Assembly: GCF_038622445.1 (NCBI RefSeq)
Contig: NZ_CP152019.1
Span: forward strand, 3,322,501 to 3,386,500
Source: Sporosarcina sp. FSL K6-1522
GTDB lineage: Bacteria; Bacillota; Bacilli; Bacillales_A; Planococcaceae
Direction: 5' to 3'
DNA length: 64,000 bases
Shown here: piece by piece, positions 48,251 to 57,000 of the stretch
Layout: each line of letters starts with the position of its first letter
Numbering within the stretch: position 1 is the stretch's first letter
The notes under the pieces: model-generated
Told to the model about the DNA's origin: nothing
The model's database searches: none
What the model saw: only the letters and a program-made list of their open reading frames with translations
Made by a program: the position numbers and the translations under genes

Positions 48251-48312
48251 AGTAACCAGCCACGTACTATGTTAACAGTTTGCCTTTTTCAAGAAAAAAC
48301 GTCAATACCGCA

Positions 48313-49113
48313 TTACTTTGCAGTCCGTGCCACATAACTAATCAATAAATCTGTAGCTTGTCCACGGGTCATTGTATCGACTTTAGGGGCATGATTCACA
48401 CTAAAAATAGGTTTTCCATCTTTTCCTCTGGTATTGTATGCGTGCTCTAATAGGTTTTTCATATCCTTCTTTTGTGTATCAGGTAATTGTTGTGCCATTT
48501 CGTCAACCTCCTTTGGTGTGTCTACCGCAACTGTTGGTGGTGATGGTTTTGTCGCCTTTTCAAGTGCAGCCATCGTAGCGGAGCCTGCAGAGCCGTCCAC
48601 AGTTAAATCATTCACTTTCTGAAAATCCTTAACCGCATTAGTCGTTGCTGGACCATAAAGACCATCAACATCTAACTTATAGCCGATTTTGTTTAACAGA
48701 CGTTGTAATTCTTTTACGGTGTCGTTTGCAGGAGCTCTCCAACTCGATTTAACTTCAAAGTGCGGACGGTCGATGTTATACTTCCAATCTCCACCCCATG
48801 TGATACCAAGCTTGCGTGCAATCGCACCTGCTCTATTAAGCGTAACCACATCATATAAATTGGCTGGTGGGATCACGGCAATGTCCCACGCTAACTTACT
48901 TTTATGGTTACTGTTGAGTGTCCACGTGACAATCTTGCCGGGACGTGTACGACCTTGTGCATACAAGTAATTCTGGCGCTCCTGGCTACGGTACGTTTCT
49001 GTAATAAAAATTTTCACTCCCGCTTTTTCACACTCTTGTAGAAAGAGTCGGCACGCTTGCTGTGCTACAGGATGTAATGCATTGATGTCGCGATTAGATG
49101 TAGTTACGCTCAC
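48313..49113 (-). CDS. Phage endolysin, M15 peptidase with peptidoglycan-binding domain
   Basis: A 266-residue lysin. The N-terminal L-alanyl-D-glutamate peptidase domain has the zinc motif SNHKSKLAWD (H70, D77) and HFEV (H117). A peptidoglycan-binding domain follows at about 130-190 (VKELQRLLNKIGYKLDVDG...YGPATTNAVKDFQ). The C-terminal 60 residues are unassigned. It overlaps the holin stop, giving a holin-endolysin lysis cassette at the end of the late operon. Confidence 0.92.
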   Translation of the reverse strand: MSVTTSNRDINALHPVAQQACRLFLQECEKAGVKIFITETYRSQERQNYLYAQGRTRPGKIVTWTLNSNHKSKLAWDIAVIPPANLYDVVTLNRAGAIARKLGITWGGDWKYNIDRPHFEVKSSWRAPANDTVKELQRLLNKIGYKLDVDGLYGPATTNAVKDFQKVNDLTVDGSAGSATMAALEKATKPSPPTVAVDTPKEVDEMAQQLPDTQKKDMKNLLEHAYNTRGKDGKPIFSVNHAPKVDTMTRGQATDLLISYVARTAK

Positions 49114-49508
49114 GACTTGCCGCCTCGCTTGTCAAAAACCGATTTGAAGAAATCAATAAACGGATCCATCGTTTTGTCATCCTCAGCCAATTTAAAATGA
49201 TTCAGCACCGAATTAATCTCGCTTGCTAAATAACCTAAAAACAATACATATAGCGCACTAATCCCCAACGGCTCCGGCATCAATAAAGCAACAGGGATTG
49301 CGTAAACTAGCAGGATAAACATCAACAGCTTACGAGCAATGCCAAAGATGGCTTTGGCACTCGAAAATGCTACTTTGGGGTTAAACTTGGCGTTAAGCCA
49401 CCCAATTGTAAAATCTAAAACATTCGCACCCATAATGAGCGCTAGAATGTAAATCAATTTCGAGTTATCCGATTCTAAGTAACTATTCAGCCAGTCAATC
49501 ATTTGCAT
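49110..49508 (-). CDS. Phage holin (TcdE/phage_holin_4 type)
   Basis: 132 residues with three hydrophobic helices (LIYILALIMGANVLDFTIGW, KLLMFILLVYAIPVALLM, SALYVLFLGYLASEI) and a charged C-terminal tail. This is the family that permeabilises the membrane for endolysin release. The ATG at 49508 follows GGGTGAG. Confidence 0.87.
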   Translation of the reverse strand: MQMIDWLNSYLESDNSKLIYILALIMGANVLDFTIGWLNAKFNPKVAFSSAKAIFGIARKLLMFILLVYAIPVALLMPEPLGISALYVLFLGYLASEINSVLNHFKLAEDDKTMDPFIDFFKSVFDKRGGKS

Positions 49509-49539
49509 ATATCTCACCCTTCAATTTAAATTTCTGACA

Positions 49540-49570
49540 AATAAAATACCCTCCACATAATTGTGGAAGG
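49540..49570 (-). terminator. Hairpin terminator between Cys-rich ORF and holin
   Basis: CCCTCCACA (49549-49557) pairs with TGTGGAAGG (49562-49570), one G-T pair, 4-base loop, followed by TATTTTATTT on the minus strand. It would reduce readthrough into the lysis genes. Confidence 0.75.
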
Positions 49571-49576
49571 CTATAT

Positions 49577-49690
49577 CTAGTCTTCTTCATCTTGTCCGAT
49601 ACACTCACAACAACTCATGCGACACCACGGACAGCAGAAGCAAATTTCGCTTCCGCAACCAGTGCATGCAACTACAATTTCATCCTCCAT
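49577..49690 (-). CDS. Small cysteine-rich phage protein (37 residues)
   Basis: An ORF of 37 codons plus TAG, starting ATG at 49690 with GAGGTG six bases upstream. It contains ten cysteines in CxxC-like spacing (CTGC, CFCCPWC, CCEC) and an acidic tail. The pattern suggests zinc binding, but I recognise no named family. It is bracketed by two hairpin terminators, just before the holin. Confidence 0.7.
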   Translation of the reverse strand: MEDEIVVACTGCGSEICFCCPWCRMSCCECIGQDEED

Positions 49691-49710
49691 TTAATCACCT
49701 CATTTTTGAC

Positions 49711-49740
49711 ATAAAAAATAACGCTAGCTTATGCTGCGTT
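49711..49740 (-). terminator. Hairpin terminator after the 48-residue ORF
   Basis: AACGCTAGC pairs with GCTGCGTT (one bulge), loop TTAT, followed by ATTTTTTATG on the minus strand. Confidence 0.7.
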
Positions 49741-49887
49741 TTATCGCTTGACTAAATCTTCTTTTCCCTCGCCGATCAAAATTGCATCCACGTCATCTTG
49801 ATATCGTTTGTAAATAGTAACGCTAAACACCTTTTCATAATCTTGGTTACCATCCATAATTTTTTGCGCGATATACATTGCCATCAT
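49741..49887 (-). CDS. Small phage protein of unknown function (48 residues)
   Basis: ATG at 49887 follows GGAGGAGGAATTTA, a strong ribosome site, and overlaps the previous stop as TAATG. The product begins MMAMYIAQKIMDG and ends EDLVKR. Short proteins at this place follow fibre genes in many Firmicute siphophages; no function is known. Confidence 0.7.
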   Translation of the reverse strand: MMAMYIAQKIMDGNQDYEKVFSVTIYKRYQDDVDAILIGEGKEDLVKR

Positions 49888-50228
49888 TAAATTCCTCCTC
49901 CAGTTATTTCGGGTATGATTGTAAAAAGTATTTCTTCAATTACTCGATCTTGTGTATCTACTTTTCGTTTTAACGCTTCTAGTTCTTCTTTATCGGTTTT
50001 CGGGTCTTCAATATCCACATATTCATAGTAAACCTTAGCGCCATCGAACATAGCCATTGGTTGTTTTCCTTCTATAATTTCAGGTTCCGTGAAAGGGTCT
50101 ATTAAAAAACCAGTAATGAGTAACTCGCTCATTGTCTTTTTTAGCCCTGTGATTGGATTAAAAGGGTCTCTGTGTTGTCTGGTTATGATGCCTTTTTCAT
50201 CAACTTCAATATAGACTACGTAAGCCAT
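49887..50228 (-). CDS. Phage tail-accessory protein, unknown function
   Basis: 113 residues with a predicted C-terminal coiled coil (EELEALKRKVDTQDRVIEEI) after a beta-rich N-terminus. It lies directly after the fibre-like genes, where small baseplate or fibre-chaperone-like proteins are common. No named family is recognised. Confidence 0.65.
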   Translation of the reverse strand: MAYVVYIEVDEKGIITRQHRDPFNPITGLKKTMSELLITGFLIDPFTEPEIIEGKQPMAMFDGAKVYYEYVDIEDPKTDKEELEALKRKVDTQDRVIEEILFTIIPEITGGGI

Positions 50229-50241
50229 TCATACACCTCCT

Positions 50242-51228
50242 TTATGTCAGTGAATCGTATGTGTGTACTAGTTTAGAATATCTCAATGACAAGTTGTATT
50301 TACTAACTATCTCTCCGTCTAATTTACTTATTTTATATATATCTCCGTCACTTTCAACTGAAGATACCTGTTGATATAAATACTCTGCATCTTGTGTCAT
50401 GGTAGGCGCTCCGTTATCTATACTAAACCTTCTTATTACTTTAGTATAAACTTGGACGCCAGTATTCTTATCTATCTTTATCAATGTATTAGTTGAGTTA
50501 ATAACTCTAGTTATATAAATAAAACCTTCATCATCGACAGTTTGAGTTGTTGTGTCTTGAGCATCGTAGCTTAATTGAGTACCAACTAAAACAGGTGAAT
50601 CTAATGTCATGGGAGTCGATTTTCTTAAACCTGCATTTGTGAAAATATACATTTCGTTTGTTTTTTTCTCCAAAACGAAATTCCTTGAAATATAAGAACT
50701 AGGACTCATTTTCAATTGATTTATATCTTTACTAAGTGCATATGAATTTCTTGAAACCTGCAGAACTAATACATCTTCTTTATCACTATATTGCATTTTA
50801 CCGCCGTTATACTGCTTTCCTAACACATGATTTCCGTTGTAATCGTATACGTTAAATCTAGAAGCACCTGATACAAACACTCTATCGTATATATATCCGT
50901 TTTTGTTGGAAATCGTCATTATACCGTTTGTCCAGTTATTTAATCTTGTTATACTCCACACTAAGTTTCCGCTTACCATACTTAGACATTCCACATAGCC
51001 GTTCGAAATAACGAATATCAAGCCAACTTTCTGATCCAGAGCAAAATCATATACGTATTGACCTTTTGAAGTATACTCCCAATTTTTCAAACCATCTGGA
51101 TTAAGACAAATCATCTTATTCAAGTCGAAGTAATAAAGAAAGTTAAACTTTTTATTTACTCCTACATTGTGATCTAATAATTGCTCCATAGGATTAATAA
51201 CTCCATAATGTTCAGATATAAACCCCAT
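50242..51228 (-). CDS. Beta-propeller-like phage fibre/receptor-binding candidate
   Basis: 328 residues with repeated strands resembling PQQ/WD-type blades, for example GYVECLSMVSGNLVWSI, GFIYITRVINSTNTLIKID and DGDIYKISKLDGEIVSKY. Each unit has a G-x-[IV]-Y start and an acidic turn. Its base composition is clearly more A+T-rich than the neighbouring tail genes, consistent with recent acquisition. It lies at the end of the tail module and may bind the host surface; that is inferred from position. It shares TAATG with the preceding gene. Confidence 0.6.
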   Translation of the reverse strand: MGFISEHYGVINPMEQLLDHNVGVNKKFNFLYYFDLNKMICLNPDGLKNWEYTSKGQYVYDFALDQKVGLIFVISNGYVECLSMVSGNLVWSITRLNNWTNGIMTISNKNGYIYDRVFVSGASRFNVYDYNGNHVLGKQYNGGKMQYSDKEDVLVLQVSRNSYALSKDINQLKMSPSSYISRNFVLEKKTNEMYIFTNAGLRKSTPMTLDSPVLVGTQLSYDAQDTTTQTVDDEGFIYITRVINSTNTLIKIDKNTGVQVYTKVIRRFSIDNGAPTMTQDAEYLYQQVSSVESDGDIYKISKLDGEIVSKYNLSLRYSKLVHTYDSLT

Positions 51229-52055
51229 TATCTCTTCACCACGCTTGTAGGATTTCCGTTACTGTCCCACGTTACATCATAAACTTCCGTTTTTATAACG
51301 GTCGTTCCTGTAATGTCATAAAACTCAATTGTTTGTACAGTGTAATAACCGCCAACAAGAGCACTTAAAGTTTTCTTTTGATGCAGCGTACCGTTTACTC
51401 GCTTAAGCTTAACCACTTTGAATATGTTGGTAGTTAGGTCTAACTCTTCTCTGTAAGTATTTAATGGTCGTTTTAATTCATCTAAGACAGCTTCAAGGTT
51501 GTGCGAATCATAATTACGGTTAGCATCATTAACAAGCACTGCGGACGCGTGTACACTTTGCATTGCGAATAAGTTATTGACTGTACCGCATAACGCTCCA
51601 TTACCTCTTTGATCCGTTATGTGTGATTGAGTAATTTCAGTTGCTCCTGCCCCGATATAAATATCCGCAATCCCTAATTCATAGATATCTGCATCACGTT
51701 GTAATTCTGGAGCTACTGGACTACTAGAGGGAATACCTTTTTTGATTTTGGATAAGATTTCTCGATTTGCGAAATTGAGTTCCAACACAATACGGTCAAT
51801 ACGGTTTAATACACCATCAGCTATATCATGCGTTTTAACTATGTCATTTGTAGCTTCATAGTCATACCCATTGATGTAGGCTGCGCCTACTTTTAGCAAT
51901 GTAGTCATTCCATCGTTCTCAAATACTTTTAAACTTATGTCGCTATCGGGAAAGTAGCCATTCTTAATGAACCGCCCAAAATACCGAGCGAATCTTTCTG
52001 CTCGATATCTCCTATCTCCATTAAAGCTGTCGAAAAAACCACTTATTTCGGCCAT
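51228..52055 (-). CDS. Phage baseplate/tail structural protein
   Basis: 275 residues. The N-terminus (FDSFNGDRRYRAERFARYFGRFIKNG) resembles a family of Firmicute siphophage structural proteins found after the Gp37-like gene. It is followed by VGAAYINGYDYEATND and a DRIVLELN segment. It probably forms part of the baseplate or the fibre attachment; no enzymatic motif is seen. Confidence 0.65.
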   Translation of the reverse strand: MAEISGFFDSFNGDRRYRAERFARYFGRFIKNGYFPDSDISLKVFENDGMTTLLKVGAAYINGYDYEATNDIVKTHDIADGVLNRIDRIVLELNFANREILSKIKKGIPSSSPVAPELQRDADIYELGIADIYIGAGATEITQSHITDQRGNGALCGTVNNLFAMQSVHASAVLVNDANRNYDSHNLEAVLDELKRPLNTYREELDLTTNIFKVVKLKRVNGTLHQKKTLSALVGGYYTVQTIEFYDITGTTVIKTEVYDVTWDSNGNPTSVVKR

Positions 52056-53162
52056 TTACTTCACCATCCTTTTAATACTATCTATCAACGTCGGAATGCT
52101 CGACCCGAAGTCCAACTTTAAGTCATCCTTCGTTTTGTCGTAGATTTCTATCGCGCTCACTACTCTCGTGTGCATGATTATCCCAACATCCTCATTTTCA
52201 ATCGTAACTTTATCTCCACAAAAATAATCGACACCATACTCAAACTGTGAGTACATGTCGACTTCGCTTTCAAATGTTCGTATTGGTTTATATTCAGTCA
52301 GTATGTTCTTGCCTTGCTCTTCCAGTGCGCTTTTGTACTCTTCCGGAGTTAATGTGACCTCGTTGTCGTTTTCGTCCTTGTACTTACTTTGCAGGCTCCG
52401 CGCATCAACAAATATTTCTTTTCGTTCATAGCCCGCCAACTCATCATTGACAGTTAAGCGCACTCTTTCCGTGTCGTCACCCTCGCCCGCTACGATAGCC
52501 GTTGTTTTGTGATGTTGGTTGTCTGTCACGTATTCTTGCGTGATGATATTCTCTAGTTCCTTGCTAAACACAACGTGATGATTATCATTCTGTTCTGTCG
52601 TTCTGTCTGTGCCTTGCCAAGTGGTGAATACGTATTTCTTATTCTCGTGATCAAGTAAAAGATCCCAACTGATATCGTATTTGTTTGCCAATTCATACTG
52701 ATATTCATCAAGTGGTACGTCGATAGTTGTTTCATTCACCTCAATATCAATGCCTGTATTTTCTCCAATAATTAAATTAGGGATGACGCGATTTGGATTG
52801 GCTGGATTTACCGCATTTGCATTCACAAAAGCTTTCATCACATCCTCAATGTTTCCACTATGTGATTGTTGGCCGAGTATTAATCGGTCATTTAATATGA
52901 CATTCACAGACGGAGCTTCAATTAATAGACGACTCGAATTATCATCCAAAAACTCGAAGTGCTTTATGATGTAGCCGCGTTCCAAATCATTTGCTTTTGT
53001 TAGTATCACATCTTCTTTGAGTAATTCGATATTCTCCACGGACGCATCGACAATAAAAATTAGCTCACTACGTTTTTCGTAATTAATTGCAAATTTTATT
53101 TCCTCGTAGACATCAACCAGACCAATATTGTTCAACGCTAGATCAAACACTTCTAATTCCAT
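52056..53162 (-). CDS. Siphovirus ReqiPepy6 Gp37-like tail protein
   Basis: 368 residues, beta-rich, matching the Gp37-like family by features such as FAINYEKRSELIFIVDAS, NRVIPNLIIGENTG and the KYDISWDLLLDHENKKYVF stretch. These proteins sit just after the distal tail protein and act in the baseplate hub or tail-associated structure. Confidence 0.8.
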   Translation of the reverse strand: MELEVFDLALNNIGLVDVYEEIKFAINYEKRSELIFIVDASVENIELLKEDVILTKANDLERGYIIKHFEFLDDNSSRLLIEAPSVNVILNDRLILGQQSHSGNIEDVMKAFVNANAVNPANPNRVIPNLIIGENTGIDIEVNETTIDVPLDEYQYELANKYDISWDLLLDHENKKYVFTTWQGTDRTTEQNDNHHVVFSKELENIITQEYVTDNQHHKTTAIVAGEGDDTERVRLTVNDELAGYERKEIFVDARSLQSKYKDENDNEVTLTPEEYKSALEEQGKNILTEYKPIRTFESEVDMYSQFEYGVDYFCGDKVTIENEDVGIIMHTRVVSAIEIYDKTKDDLKLDFGSSIPTLIDSIKRMVK

Positions 53163-53165
53163 TCG

Positions 53166-54050
53166 TTACACCCCCAATAAGCGCGGCGTGAAATTCATTT
53201 GTATTTCAAGACTCTCCAAGCCGCTTTCTGCATCGTATCTGAAAAGATTATCGCCCACATCTAATTGCAAGAACTTACTCAGTAACTTCCGCGCATAAAA
53301 GATGTTCGAGCGCACGTTATTACGTATCAACGTAATTGTTTTTCTCCCCTGGTAAGTAGATACTTCAATCATGTCGCCACCCTGCATTGTAAAATTGAGT
53401 TTAAACTCCTCGTATGTGTTGACGTTGACAAGCGATGGGTTGACGACCGTTCCGAGCGCTTTAAATCGTATTAGCATCCCGGTTGATTCCTGCCCACCAT
53501 TAAATACGTTCGCTATCAACGACTCGCTACGATAGCCCATTTCAATTCCTTCCTCAGGAATCTCCAATGGAAATTCAAACGCGCCAATCCACGTAGCTAC
53601 GTCCACGCTTTGATGATTTGCTTCATAAATGAATGGATCAGTGGCGATAAACTGCAACAATGCATTTTGCCACACGGCGTTATTATTGCTTTTGTCGGGT
53701 GGCATGATTGGAGAACTCGTCAACTCCGCCATAAGGTAATAATCTTTCCCATCGCTCAACTTAAAATCCAAGCGCATAGGGTTACGATTAGGGTTGAACA
53801 CTCTATATAGATTCCCGCGTTTGTTATCCATCACGATTTCAGGTGAACTGTGCCGCATCATCCTAAATTCGATGTCAAAGTCCCGTTCCTCTAGTCTGGT
53901 CTTTTGATATTTCGATCCAGGCGAAGTTGTTTCCAAGCGGTTCACACTAGCACGTAAACCGCTTAGATCCAGCCCCTTTGTTAGCCTGTTGGAATGATTG
54001 AATGTGAATTTATCGCCACTGTTATTCGTCACACTCAAATTGGTAATCAT
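53166..54050 (-). CDS. Phage distal tail protein (Dit/tail component family)
   Basis: 294 residues. The N-terminal half (GLDLSGLRASVNRLETTSPG, ERDFDIEFRMM, NPMRLDFKLSDGKDY) matches the siphovirus-type tail component family. Dit hexamers join the tail tube to the baseplate. It lies directly after the tape measure gene, the standard order. Confidence 0.82.
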   Translation of the reverse strand: MITNLSVTNNSGDKFTFNHSNRLTKGLDLSGLRASVNRLETTSPGSKYQKTRLEERDFDIEFRMMRHSSPEIVMDNKRGNLYRVFNPNRNPMRLDFKLSDGKDYYLMAELTSSPIMPPDKSNNNAVWQNALLQFIATDPFIYEANHQSVDVATWIGAFEFPLEIPEEGIEMGYRSESLIANVFNGGQESTGMLIRFKALGTVVNPSLVNVNTYEEFKLNFTMQGGDMIEVSTYQGRKTITLIRNNVRSNIFYARKLLSKFLQLDVGDNLFRYDAESGLESLEIQMNFTPRLLGV

Positions 54051-54063
54051 CTACTCACCGCCT

Positions 54064-57000
54064 TTATAATCCAAATTGCAATCTTCGCAAGGTGCGCTCC
54101 ATTTCTTTCGCGCCACTGTCATTCGTGATAATCGTGATATCATTTTCCTGCTTTTTAGACTTATCGGTTCTACTAGTGAACGTGTTGCCACCGCTCACTC
54201 CGACACGTCCGCTGTAAGCCATTCTCGACGTCCCTAGTGCTTGTTCTGGAGTAGCTGGCATAATCATCTTATTCGCCATGTTTTCGAGTTCGTTGTAAAC
54301 CATTCTCGCATTATCTTTTATTCCTACTGCGATACCTGCGGGAATCATCTTCCCGACTTGATCACGCATGACACGCGATGGAGAATGGATGTCTAGTGCG
54401 GATTGCATTGTAGCTTTAATGCTGTCAGCAATTCTTCGAGCTGTTGCCATCAAACTGGATTCCATGCTTAATATGCCGCCTTCAAGACCTTTCATGGCGT
54501 CTTTACCAACTTGATTCATGCTGTCAAATTCTTTTTGAGTACCCAACACAATATTATTGATTGCTTTTTTCCACTCTTTTTCTACTAAGAGTAGTTCTTT
54601 TTGCGACGCCTCGTTGAGGTCTTTGATTTGCTGAGTAATGTCTTCTTTCAACGGTTCTAATTCTTTGTTGGCTTGCGTTCTAGCTAGCTCAAAACGTTTC
54701 TCATATAAACCTGCGAAGTGTTTTAATTCTTCGTCAGACATAGAGTTGAGTGCTCTAAGTTCAGTAATTGATTTCGGTCCAAGCGCTTGCAATTCTTCGA
54801 ACAAAGCATCATTGTCGATTCGGTCACCAAGACTACCTATGACAGATGAAAATTCTTCAAGTGCATCTACTTGAGTTTGCATATTGTGGATTAATTGATA
54901 ACCAGACACATAATCTTTCTCGACAAACTCGTCCAGTAATCCAGCAACGTTTAATAAATCATCCACTCGTTTTGAGTAGGCTTGATTGTACTCGTCATTG
55001 AGTTTTTTGGTATCATCAACTAGCTTCTTATCAATCTCGACAATACGCTTCGCATAGTCTTCATTCGTCTTTTCCATCTTGTCACGCATTTGCTTAACGA
55101 CATTCTGATGATTTTGCATAGCCTTTTCATATTCGACGCTACCAACTTCAAGTGTGGCGTACATCTGATTCCAAAAGTGACCTTCATCTTTGAGACTCAT
55201 TTCGCCGTTAGCTTTTTTCTGCTTGACGTATTTCTCGGATAGCTCGATTAGGATTTTACTGCTATCCGTAGCGATTTTTTCACGTTCTTTGGCGATTTTC
55301 TCCTCCAACGCTATAATCTTTTTATTGGAGTCCTCATTCATCCGCTCGATTCGAATAAGTTCTGCTTCCGTCAGCTTCCTTTTTTCCTTAGCTGCTTTGG
55401 CGTGGATCAGACTGATATCCTCTTTGGTGCGCTTCTCAATCATCTTGATTTCTTCGTTGTGCTTGGAAGTTTCGTTTTTGACATCTGCATGCATACCCTC
55501 AATGATGGATGCGACCGCTTCGGCCATCTTTTTGGATGTGGCATTCACATCTTTTTGCTTGCTTTCTAGGCCGACGACAACACCCTCACCCGTCTGCTCA
55601 CCTATCTTGGTAGTGACTCGTGAAGGTGAATGGATATCCAACGCTTTCCGCATCTCGTTAGCTGCGCTATTGGCGATTCTTCTAGCGGTAGCCATTACTT
55701 GTGCTTCACCTGATGTAAGTCCGCGATTAAGGCCTGCCATCGCATCTTTACCGATTGTTTGAAATTGCGTTGGCGTGTTTTTGAATGGAGTAAGTAAATC
55801 CTTAGCTAAAGTAGTCATTACTTTTACTTGTGGACTTGCGCCCTCTTTCAGTTTATCAAGCATAGATTTCATGGCTTTTTGCGTGATTTCGGGTAATTTC
55901 TTTAATGCTGTTTCAATTTCTTTCACGGACGTATCGTAATTCTTCACGATGTTTTTGAAGCTGTTGCTCGAATCAGTTTGAACCGATTGGAACATTTTTT
56001 GAATGGCCGCTATAACTGCCGCTGTTCCGCCGTTTATTCCGAGGACAAGTCCCTCTGTTATGTTGGTTCCGATTTCATTGAATACCCTTGACGGGGAACG
56101 TACACCAAGCGCATCTTTAGCGGAATTCGTTGCGTCATCAGCCATTTTCGCGGTTGCAACACTGACCTTTTTCGAACCTTTTTCTACTCCCCCTTCCAAT
56201 CCTTCGGGGATAGCAGTACCAATAGACTCGAAATCAGATTGCGCGATTCGATCACGTAGTGATTGAGCGCTATTGTCGACAAAACCAGTCACTATATCAA
56301 CCGCACCTTCAAGACCTTCACCTAACGAACTCTTCAGACTATCACTCGCAACTGTTGCGCTGTTTGCCATTAATTCACTGTATTTCTTCAATTCTGCATC
56401 TGACATATCGGCGACTTCTTGTACTTCTGCCGCTGCTGATGGTCCTAAACCTTCCAAATACTTCACAAACCCATCATCAATGGCATCTTTACCAGCTCGA
56501 TTGTAAAGTTCTGCAATGTTCGTTCCCCATCGCCTTGTCATTTCTTGGTTGTGTTCTAGGTTGGCTATCATTTCTTCGCCGGACGCCTTGGATTTTTCGC
56601 TCATCTTAGAAAAGGCGTTTGTGGTTAGATCAAGAAGCTCGTTATAGGTATCACTCATACTACCTATCAGTTCTTCATTCTTACTAATCCATTCATCAAG
56701 CGCGGTTTTACTTATATTCACGCCATTTTCAGTAGCCTCGGCAATAATTTTCATAGTGCGGTCGTATTCTTCCGACAGTTCCCCGCTAGTAACCTTTAGT
56801 GCATCTTCTTCCTCTTGTAGCTTAGCAATCTCTTCCGCTGCAAGTTTGGCTGTTGCTGTGCCATTTTCGACAGCTTGCCGCCATTCCTCTCGCTTTAGCG
56901 TCAATTCATCAAGTTTGGACTCTGCTTCGTATTGTTCCTTGACAATTTCGATTTGACGCTCCATAGCTTCGGTAAAACGTTCTTGCTCCGCCATAAGTTG

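Noticed and set aside
48011..48312. A tRNA gene as prophage integration site
   Set aside because: No cloverleaf or conserved T-loop is visible at the border.
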